From NCBI RefSeq assembly GCF_000203795.2, contig NW_006281102.1, positions 1,536,106 through 1,600,105 of the forward strand: a stretch of 64,000 nucleotides of DNA, written 5' to 3'. Positions within the stretch are counted from its first letter, which is position 1; each line of letters opens with the position of its first letter. This DNA comes from Batrachochytrium dendrobatidis JAM81 (lineage: Eukaryota; Chytridiomycota; Chytridiomycetes; Rhizophydiales). The translations under genes and the position numbers were made by a program. Positions 25,882 to 33,612 of the stretch are shown in pieces. The notes beneath the pieces were generated by a model. It searched no databases and had not been told where the DNA came from. It worked only from the letters and a program-made list of their open reading frames with translations.

Positions 25882-27070
25882 ATGCAGTTACTCAAGACTT
25901 TTTTTATTGCTCTGGCCATGTCTACCTTTGCTTCTGCTGGTAGTGATTCTATTGCTGCTGCTCCCAAATGTCCTCTTTCTGGAAAGTGTCCTCACTATGA
26001 AAAGGTGTGTTGCTGGATGTTGTCAACTGTTTATAATGTAAAAACATACTTTCTATATTCAACGTCCTATCCATTAAAATGGTCTGAAGGCTCATTACAG
26101 CCATATTCATGTAAAATGGAACACCATCTTGCAGTGATTGCCTTTTGCTTTGGATAGACAATGGTTGAATAGTGTGTCTATTGGACATTGACTTGCAATA
26201 GACACAATGTCCATCATATGATGTTCACAAACTATAGTTTTAAACTGAGGTTACTCTCATTTGGCATAGCCATACATTGCACAGTCGTCAAATCCATACA
26301 TTCCAATTTAGATATTGGATTTGGCTGCTCTCTACAAACCCCTTTTGTATTCTAAACCTCCATGTTCGCGCCTAGTTTAAAAGATTGCATGCATCAAACA
26401 TGCATCTGTTTTCATGTCAATTGTTCAATGTTTACTAGTGTTGTAGTGTTGTAGTGTAAACATTCATTCGGTTTTACGCGAATACGGCTGTAACTTTAGT
26501 AAACATCCAGTCTGGCATCTAACCTCTTGATACTAATCATAGATTGCCAAGAGTCGTGCAGAATCTATTCCTACTCAAAGAGATTCGTCTGCAGCTGCTG
26601 AACATAGTCATGGCTGTCCTCTAAAAGGAAAAAACTGCCCATATTTCGATCAGCATTCCAAAGAACACTCTCTCCTCGACATTGTTCAAACAGAAGACCA
26701 CAAATGCCCTTTGTCTTCCACCAAGTGCCCCTTTTACCACAACATTAAAAGTGACAACGTTGTTCCTAGCATGTACAATTGGGAGGCATCTAAATGTCCT
26801 TTGGCCGCCAAATGTCCCTATTACGATGATATTAAAAAGAACAACGGAAAGGCCTTGGACTGTCCTGTACTGCATGGATGTCCCCACTTTAAAAAGAAGG
26901 ACTCTACCCATCAAGTTCACCACGATCATAATGCTGCCGAGGCTGCCCATGAGTGTCCCTACTTGAAGAAAGAAAAGGAAAAGAAGAAACTGGAGGATAG
27001 TGCACATACAGCTGGCACTATCAAGGGTACAGACAAGAAATCTGGATCCGACATCAAAACTGAGCTTTAA
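25882..27070 (+). CDS. Secreted protein with repeated Cys-Pro (CPL..KCPYY) motifs
   Basis: Two exons, 25882-26004 and 26543-27070 (216 aa), joined phase 0 at HYEK/IAKS. The signal peptide is QLLKTFFIALAMSTFASA. All 11 cysteines are followed by proline, arranged mostly in pairs: CPLSGKCPHY, CPLKGKNCPYF, CPLSSTKCPFY, CPLAAKCPYY, CPVLHGCPHF, and a lone ECPYL. The tail is Lys/Glu-rich. [K/N]CP followed by an aromatic or hydrophobic residue resembles the heme regulatory motif, so heme or metal binding, or a Cys-rich adhesive role, is possible; this is inference. No known domain is recognised. The 538-nt intron is much longer than others because it contains a complete TIR transposon-like element (26095-26493). 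Confidence 0.8.
26095..26493. mobile_element. Complete MITE-like element inside an intron
   Basis: 399 bp. The left end is TTACAGCCATATTCATGTAA and the right end is TTTTACGCGAATACGGCTGTAA (22 nt, written here only as its position 26472-26493; core GCGAATACGGCTG). The ends are inverted repeats with TA immediately outside CAG...CTG, consistent with a Tc1/mariner-type TA target-site duplication. There is no open frame of note. The first ~300 bp are nearly identical to 33999-34305. Confidence 0.8.
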
Positions 27071-27269
27071 AATTCTGGACTGAGAATCCATTCCGTTGTG
27101 TTCAATTAAGCTGCCAAACAGTGTCGGTATTTAACAAAATAAATTAAAACCAATGTTTTCAAGTTTACCCATGCGACATCATTTGATAAGAGCAGCATAT
27201 CGTATACGCATTTTAATACAGTCGAGTGTTTAGTGTTTTTCAGTACTGCATTGCTTTTTATTGATCCAA

Positions 27270-28493
27270 CTAAACCTTGTAAACATGAGCCTATTAAACG
27301 CGTAGTTTAGTCAGACCAAGATCACAAGTTTAAATCCATCTCAGCATACTGTACTTACAGCCATCCAGTTATCAGACTCATCCTCGGGATCACCTCCAAG
27401 TTCAATACGCAGACCATTAAATGGATAATCCTTTTCAGCCTATATAAACCCATCCATGATTGAAACGCAGTCTCGTTAGATGTCCATTTCAGCCAGTAAA
27501 AAAGAAATGATGCAAATCACGATACTTACAAACCACAAATGGCTGTCAGTATCCCACAAGTAAGCCATCGAAACCAAGATACCGATAAACCCAAATATAA
27601 CTGCAGCAGTCACAGTAGGTTGCCACCAGTCTGAAGCGGGACCAATGCCCCATGCATCTGTAAATTGGTCATTATCGTACAAGACCTCTCCAAAGTTACG
27701 TCGTCCTTGCTGATCCCAGTAGGAATAGGGATCACGGATCCATGCGAATTGAGGTTCAATGCGGGGATAGTCACCAATAAGTGAGTCCTTGGCATTCTCA
27801 AATCGGAAATCGGCGAGCGAGTCCCAACTGCGTACACCAGTCTCTGTCCACATCTGCTTGGATTGATCAAATTCAGGCATGTGAAGAGGTCCAACAAGTG
27901 GTCCGATAGAAGTAGACACCTTGGGCGGTGGAGTGTACTGTGGATGCTGAAAGAGATCCTTTTCATCAATCTCAAGTTTTGCAGCAGTTGGAGTAGGAAT
28001 GTACCTGTTGGTCCATTCTTGATGCGGGATGGGTCGAAGTATATCTTGTTCAGGACGCTTGAGACTGGAACCTTTTCCAACATTCAATGAGTTGCTAATA
28101 GGAGTATTTGTCGTGCAGAAACAGTTATGCATCAGTAACAGGCTTTCAGATAACCCAATACAGAGATCGACCCAAATTGACGACTGGAAGAAGCGTTAAG
28201 ATTGCAGTTGATGCATGCATGACTAAACTCTCAGTACTGTATTTATACAGCGAATGATGGCTATAATAGAACCAGTTCATTTTTATAGCAGCCATACAAT
28301 CAAGTATAGTAGCCTCTACTTGACAAAATTGTTTAAATGGCATGCATGGGATATTGGCTCACCTACTACTAGAACGAGCACTTTGAATAGCACGAAAGGC
28401 AGAAAGGCCAAGTGCAGGTGAAGAGCGCAGTCCTAATTTGAATAGACAGGAGCGGACACTTCCAGCAGTTAGGAGAGTTGTGGTCCTGTTCAT
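27270..28493 (-). CDS. NDUFB8: NADH:ubiquinone oxidoreductase subunit NDUFB8 (ASHI)
   Basis: Four exons: 28363-28493, 27530-28094, 27359-27439 and 27270-27290 (265 aa). The first exon encodes an Arg/Ser-rich, acid-poor mitochondrial presequence (SVRSCLFKLGLRSSPALGL). The central conserved block of this accessory complex I subunit is clear: SLIGDYPRIEPQFAWIRDPY followed by YWDQQGRRNFGEVLYDND. One membrane helix (TVTAAVIFGFIGILVSMAYL) follows, anchoring it in the membrane arm, and a short intermembrane-space tail contains FNGLRIELGGDPED. The 21-nt terminal exon encodes AHVYKV and a stop. Reading through the last donor instead would end a few codons later, so that border is moderately certain. 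Confidence 0.9.
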
Positions 28494-29039
28494 AGCGAAG
28501 TCGCCTGGTAAAGTAACAATTGAAAAGGAATTTTCAACAATCACTGTTGCACTTCAACTCTTCAAAACACGACATTGATGATACAAACTGCAGTTTCGAA
28601 CTGGAATACTTTTTTAATAGTCATGCACTGTACGATTATCAGAAAAGTATTACAATTCATATATTATTTTCGATTGTTTTCAGCCAAACTCCACATTGTT
28701 GTGTTTTATTATCAGATATATTCACGCTTTAGTTCAAAAAGATAGATTGCACATCCCAAAAATACTGTTGTTTTCATACCAATAATCACCAGTGTTTATT
28801 TATAATATTTTGTTCTAGAAAAGGGTTGGAGATCAAACAAGTGCAGTGTATTGAGACTAATGTGAATACTCGTTTAGTTTTTATACAAAATGAGTAAAAA
28901 CCAACCAAGAATTCATGACAGTGCGCTGTCCAGTAAACTGACATTCATCATTTCATGATGTCCGTTTATGTACTTTGGCACTCTTGGTCTTACTTTACAT
29001 GAATACGTCTGTAAGATCAAACTCGCATTGAATTAAATA
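28494..29039. other. Intergenic region dominated by a dispersed repeat
   Basis: Contains the promoter of NDUFB8 at its left edge and the repeat copy at 28651-29013. The repeat's TIR-like end lies 27 bp from the stop codon of the 29040 gene. No gene is seen. Confidence 0.6.
28651..29013. repeat. Dispersed repeat, copy A (pair with 32450-32833)
   Basis: From ~28663 to ~29003 this segment differs from copy B at only a few positions (e.g. AAAGGGTTGG versus AAGAGTTGG; CTTACTTTACA versus CTTATTTTACA). The right end is a TIR of the common family (TTTACATGAATACGTCTGTAA region, 28993-29013). Non-coding. Confidence 0.85.
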
Positions 29040-29933
29040 TTATTGCTTTTTGAGCATGGATGCGTGCAGCATCTTGGCCAATCTCTCCCGCTCATCTGGT
29101 GTTCTGCCATGTCCGTCAGAATACATATTTGACAGCTTGGAAACTTCCTTCATATTAAATTTTCCATTGGGATCGAATTCCCTTTCTATCTGATCTACTT
29201 TCGGAGACTTTTGGTTTATCCAACTGCTTTTTCGACGTTCGGAAACCTTTTGGCTTGTCGGTGTGTTTTTTGGACGTTTGGAAGTCCTCTGTTTTGTCGG
29301 TGTGTCTTCTGGATACTCGGAAACCTTTTGGTTTGTCGGTGTGTTTTTTAGACGTTTGGAAGTCCTCTGTTTTGTCGGTGTGTCTTCTGGATACTCGGAA
29401 ACCTTTTGGTTTGTCGGTGTGTTTTTTGGACGCCTGGAAGTCCTCTGTTTTGTCGGTGTGTCTTCTGGATACTCGGAAACCTTTTGTTTTGTCGATCTGT
29501 TTTTTGGACGTTTGGAAGCCTTTCCTAGTTTGGGTTTTCGCTTGCTAGCCATATTCACAACATACGGTCTATGCCTAACTTTTCGTTGAGGAGTGGGAGC
29601 GGAGGTTGACGGTTCTTCTTCGTCATGCAAATATATACCACCAGCAGGCGATTGTAGATCACTTTTGAAAGGCGATTCTAGATCATCAACAGGTGACTGT
29701 ATACTACCAACAGGTGATCCCAAGCCATTTTTATTTCTAGTGGTATGGGATCGCGATTTACGTCGCTTTACTGCACCTTTGCGACAAAGTCTATTTGGGG
29801 ATTCCGCTTTATTACATAGGGCACCCTCTTCATCCGATTCAAGCGTCCGTTTAACTAGCGTCGAGGGAGCAGTAGGGCTTACTGCTTCTACAATGGTGAG
29901 TGTGACAATGATTGAAATAAGGGCTAATCTCAT
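29040..29933 (-). CDS. Secreted basic tandem-repeat protein
   Basis: 297 aa, single exon. The signal peptide is RLALISIIVTLTIVEAVS, followed by a putative Kex2-type site (STLVKR). Residues ~130-235 are built from a 26-residue (78-bp) unit, itself two related 13-residue halves: KVSEYPEDTPTKQ and RTSKRPKNTPTNQ. About three and a half units are near-identical at DNA level (29245-29510). The protein is strongly basic (many Lys/Arg clusters such as KRRKSRS and KRKPKLGK), so secretion followed by nucleic-acid or polyanion binding is conceivable; this is inference. The C-terminal ~50 residues (PNGKFNMKEVSKLSNMYSDG onward) are non-repetitive and look folded. I do not recognise a family. A TATAAAG box lies ~50 bp upstream. 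Confidence 0.75.
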   Translation of the reverse strand: MRLALISIIVTLTIVEAVSPTAPSTLVKRTLESDEEGALCNKAESPNRLCRKGAVKRRKSRSHTTRNKNGLGSPVGSIQSPVDDLESPFKSDLQSPAGGIYLHDEEEPSTSAPTPQRKVRHRPYVVNMASKRKPKLGKASKRPKNRSTKQKVSEYPEDTPTKQRTSRRPKNTPTNQKVSEYPEDTPTKQRTSKRLKNTPTNQKVSEYPEDTPTKQRTSKRPKNTPTSQKVSERRKSSWINQKSPKVDQIEREFDPNGKFNMKEVSKLSNMYSDGHGRTPDERERLAKMLHASMLKKQ

Positions 29934-30567
29934 GATATATGATTATTAGAGTCGAAGTTCGGATTGGTATACTGTAATCGCCTTTATAATAGGTCGATAA
30001 GCTCGATGTTGGCAGGATTTGCTGTACTTTCTAGCCCTTAACTTATTTGTGTCGGCCAATGACACGCTTTGATAGCTGGTGAAAGTATCGTTCATCCCTT
30101 AAGCAACACAGTCGAGTCGATTGAGTATAGGGAAAAACTATCATAAGGCACCCTACTTCTAGTAGGGCTGATTGATGGGCAACAATCAAGTTCAATCAGA
30201 CACAGGTTAGTGTCTGGTTACAAGTACAACATGTCTAGCCAGTCAGACCTATCCTATCAATATAAAGTTGAAAAACATTCTTGTTGGCATATAACCAAGG
30301 GTTAGGGTTGTGTGGTTTCAAGTCTTTGTGCTTTGAATACTGGGAATAGCATCTAGCACACATTCAACTAAAAGTATAAGCATCCTTGTCGACACATTGA
30401 CAACAGTTGTTTTCATAATGATTAGAATTTATTCACCATCACCATCTCATCAAAATTAATGAGCTGACACCATACAAACAACTATTGATATTTAAAGTTC
30501 GCCTACTGTTACTGTATTTTATTAGTTGCATACAGCATTACACTGGATCATTATAACCTATAAATGG
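29934..30567. other. Intergenic region
   Basis: Holds the TATA box of the left gene. No gene and no clear TIR end. A short TTAGGG-containing stretch (AAGGGTTAGGGTTGTG, near 30298) is present but is not tandem. Confidence 0.4.
29983..29990 (-). promoter_or_regulatory. TATA box of the 29040-29933 gene
   Basis: TTATAAAGG on the minus strand, about 50 bp upstream of the ATG at 29933. The position and sequence fit a TATA element. Confidence 0.45.
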
Positions 30568-31659
30568 TCATTTTCCGAGGCCGAGCTCGACTTCGGGAAG
30601 TTTAAAGTTCTGCCAAGCTTCCCAAAGTGATGATTTGATTTTACGACCGAATTCTGCAAGTTTAGATTCACGCAAAGCTTTAGGAAGTGGTAATTTGATT
30701 TCAAGATCGACTTCGGGAAGTTTAGATTTACTCCAAGCTTTAGGAAGTGGTGATTTGATTTCAAGGTCGAGTTTTGGAAGTCCAGATTTATGCCAAGCTT
30801 CGGAAAGCGGTGATTTGATTTTACGACCGAGTTCTGGAAGTCCAGATTTACGCCAAGCTTCGGAAAGCGGTGATTTGATTTTACGACCGAGTTTTGAAAG
30901 TTTAGATTCGTTCCAAGCTTCAGAAAGTGGTAATTTGATTTTACGATTAGCCTTTGAAGGTTTAGATTTGCTGCAAGCTTTAGGAAATGGTAATTTGATT
31001 TCAAGGCCGAGTTTTGGAAGTTTAAATTTACCAAAAAGTTTAGAAAAGGGTCCTGATTTACTTTTCTTTTTAATCGGATGTGGATCATAAATTGAGTTGC
31101 ATCTTGCAATTTCCGGTTTAAAAGAACCTGATTTTTTTTCATGTTGTATTTTATCTTCGGTCTTCTTGATTTGCTTTTCGAGCCATTTTACACCTTTCTG
31201 AACTGATTGCATTCGCTGTCGTAATTTAGAAAAGCCATCGACATTATGTTTATGATGAACCTTGTTTTGTTCGTAGGAAAGTAGGGAGGAGTAATTTAAA
31301 ACATCCGCAGATATGATCTCCATATACTCTTCCATCTCTTCCAGTCGAGTATACAGTTCATCAAGTTCTTTTTCGAGAGGAGTTTGCATTCTTGGATCAT
31401 AATCTTCAGGATCATATGGCTCTACTATTGGAAGATCTGGTTCGTTTGAAGTGACTTCAGGCGCAGCGCTATAGGATTCAACAGTGCTTGTTTGATGCGC
31501 TGACTCGCTTGGGCTAGGCTGTTTTAAAGTACCATAAGGATTTCGATGATTTTTGAAAAGTTCATTTTTTAATTTGCTCAAGGCGCCAAAGACTGGCAAT
31601 GGTGCAGCCACTACTAATTGTGAGCAGGTCAAGGTGCACAGTAAAAAGACAGGTCTCAT
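30568..31659 (-). CDS. Secreted protein with coiled-coil and 20-residue amphipathic repeats
   Basis: 363 aa from the Met at 31659, chosen because it begins a signal peptide (PVFLLCTLTCSQLVVAAPL). The frame is open 14 codons further upstream. Residues ~90-185 are charged and heptad-like (LEKELDELYTRLEEMEEYME, then VKWLEKQIKKTEDKI), suggesting a coiled coil. Residues ~210-363 consist of about seven 20-residue units of the type KLGRKIKSPLSEAWHKSGLP, each with alternating basic and hydrophobic residues and a conserved Pro-x-x-x-Ala-Trp/Cys core. The array is basic and could form surface-binding amphipathic segments; this is inference. I recognise no family. A TATATAAA box lies ~75 bp upstream. 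Confidence 0.75.
   Translation of the reverse strand: MRPVFLLCTLTCSQLVVAAPLPVFGALSKLKNELFKNHRNPYGTLKQPSPSESAHQTSTVESYSAAPEVTSNEPDLPIVEPYDPEDYDPRMQTPLEKELDELYTRLEEMEEYMEIISADVLNYSSLLSYEQNKVHHKHNVDGFSKLRQRMQSVQKGVKWLEKQIKKTEDKIQHEKKSGSFKPEIARCNSIYDPHPIKKKSKSGPFSKLFGKFKLPKLGLEIKLPFPKACSKSKPSKANRKIKLPLSEAWNESKLSKLGRKIKSPLSEAWRKSGLPELGRKIKSPLSEAWHKSGLPKLDLEIKSPLPKAWSKSKLPEVDLEIKLPLPKALRESKLAEFGRKIKSSLWEAWQNFKLPEVELGLGK
30590..31040. repeat. 60-bp tandem repeat inside the secreted-protein gene
   Basis: About seven units with an exact 60-nt period (for example units starting at 30661, 30721, 30781, 30841, 30901 and 30961, each with CAAGCTT and TTTGATTT in register). They encode the 20-residue protein repeat. 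Because the period is a multiple of three, two other frames are also open across the array. Confidence 0.9.
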
Positions 31660-31730
31660 GATTGACAAGGAGGGTGGTTCGATACTAGTTATCCTTGTCA
31701 ATTAGCCAGATATCAAGTGCAAACTTCACC

Positions 31731-31740
31731 GATTTATATA
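31731..31740 (-). promoter_or_regulatory. TATA box of the 30568-31659 gene
   Basis: TATATAAATC on the minus strand, about 75 bp upstream of the ATG at 31659. Confidence 0.45.
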
Positions 31741-32449
31741 GTAAATTAATAGATTACTAGGGCTAGTTTGCACGTTAGTAAATCTCCCTTTTGTAAGCCT
31801 TGGGCAGGGACAATTTCCAAGGCATCTATCATTTTTCAATTGCTAGACATTGGTAATGTATAGCCTTTGAAATGAGACCTGGACGGTCGAGATGCGGCCT
31901 ATGTTGACTTGCATTATATAACAAGAAGCTATACGCAAGGTGTAGCTTATTTGAGGCGATGATTATTGCCTCCCTTTATACAAGAACTAGAGCGCTTAGG
32001 GACCCTCAATGGAGATGCTCGAGATGTGACCGCATATCTTTCTTAGTATTTTCCACTACTCTCTCATCTTATAAAAGATATTATTTTCTCTCTTAATAAA
32101 CAACACAATCAACACATTGGTTCATTCCTTTACAATTATCTTTTACTTACTATGACTTACTTCTAAACTATGTACAGCACGAACACGTCGTCATATGTCC
32201 ACAAGCAACAGCAATTTCATCAACACAGAGTCAAACACTTGTATATATCTTACATTGGTCTATACTGTTTTGTTTTAGAATCTGCAATATTCGTTGCACT
32301 TTCTGCTAGATATTGATGTAGTTTCAATGGCAGCATATGCCATATGGTTGAACATGGCCTTGAACTACATTTTTTCCAGATGAGCCCTTTATCTTCTTTT
32401 GGCATAGCCATGTGTTTTACGATCACCAAATTTGAGCCCAGGTTCACAT

Positions 32450-32833
32450 TACAATTCGTATATTGCTTTCGATTGCTTTCGATTATTTTCGATTGTTTTC
32501 AGCCAAACTCCACATTGTTGTGTTTTATTATCAGATATATTCACGCTTTAGTTCAAAAAGATAGATTGCACATCCCAAAAATACTGTTGTTTTCATACCA
32601 ATAATCACCAGTGTTTATTTATAATATTTTGTTCTAGAAAAGAGTTGGAGATCAAACAAGTGCAGTGTATTGAGACTAATGTGAATACTCGTTTAGTTTT
32701 TATACAAAATGAGTAAAAACCAACCAAGAATTCATGACAGTGCGCTGTCCAGTAAACTGACATTCATCATTTCATGATGTCCGTTTATGTACTTTGGCAC
32801 TCTTGGTCTTATTTTACATGAATGCGGCCATAA
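32450..32833. repeat. Dispersed repeat, copy B (pair with 28651-29013)
   Basis: Nearly identical to copy A from ~32482 to ~32820. Its left edge carries a short expanded microsatellite-like run (GATTGCTTTC, repeated with variants) that is single in copy A. The right end is TTTTACATGAATGCGGCCAT at 32812-32831. Confidence 0.85.
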
Positions 32834-33462
32834 GTTGTCAATATTCAGCATTATCAAGCAAACGGGTGCCCTAGTTTTAATTTATTTAAGCGGCATTGAA
32901 AGCTTTTTAAAACCTTTTGCTGACAAAGCTTCTAGCCCTAATCTTCATGCTGTGTTCAACTCTCCCTACAGTATCAAAAAATCACCCCAACCACTATATC
33001 TCATCTGCAAGCAACTATTCAATTGTAAATACTAATGTTCGCACAAGTCCAGATGTTTTGAATCTATTGTACAAAAGTACTGTAATGTCTGAATAACTCG
33101 ACCATCGATGTATTCAACTTGCATAGTTTAACCGTGCATCCCTACACTTGCATAGCTTGTATACTGGCATGAGCCGCTATGGTGCACATATATTCGTCAC
33201 ACTTGATATCATCAACTTTTAAAAACAATCATACAAACAATCTACCGATATTTGTAAAAGAACAACACCAAACAATCCGAAAGTGTTGGAGTTTTATACA
33301 AATACTATTTTGAATATAGCATTGGCAATTTTCCATTCATCTTTTCATTTTCATATCCTTTACGGCCAGCCATAGGTGATCCAAAAAACATAATATTGTA
33401 CGGTAAACTGGCACCAATCATTTCATGAGATTAACGGCTGATTATACTTGCTTAGTGGCTTA

Positions 33463-33484
33463 TTTTACATGAATACAGCGCTAA
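33463..33484. repeat. Isolated TIR end of the dispersed family
   Basis: TTTTACATGAATACAGCGCT matches the right-end consensus. The preceding ~70 bp (GTAAACTGGCACCAATCATT) resemble the segment before the right end of copies A and B, so this is a diverged member whose left border I could not place. Confidence 0.6.
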
Positions 33485-33612
33485 ATTTTGGACTATTGGC
33501 AAAGCTGCAACAGTCTGAAATCCAATTTATCTTGATCAATAAACTTTGCTCAGTTTTTTTATCCTTATTTACACAACTCTAATCCATTCAAATTACCCAT
33601 TCTCTTGCAAAA

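Larger units (their letters stand above)
31741..33612. other. Long intergenic region with repeat copies
   Basis: No supported gene. Contains repeat copy B (32450-32833) and a further TIR end at 33463-33484. The last ~60 bp (pyrimidine-rich, then ATTACCCATTCTCTTGCAAAA before the ATG at 33613) is the likely 5' UTR of the symporter. Confidence 0.5.

Noticed and set aside
29255..29589. Plus-strand Cys/Phe-rich frames opposite the 26-residue repeat gene
   Set aside because: Shadows of the 78-bp repeat. The minus-strand frame has the signal peptide and non-repeat ends.
30590..31040. CRISPR-like array
   Set aside because: Units are contiguous, without unique spacers, and encode a protein repeat in a eukaryotic genome.
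30558..31142. Alternative minus-strand frame and a plus-strand frame across the 60-bp repeat
   Set aside because: They stay open only because the repeat period is a multiple of three. Neither has a signal peptide or non-repeat domain.
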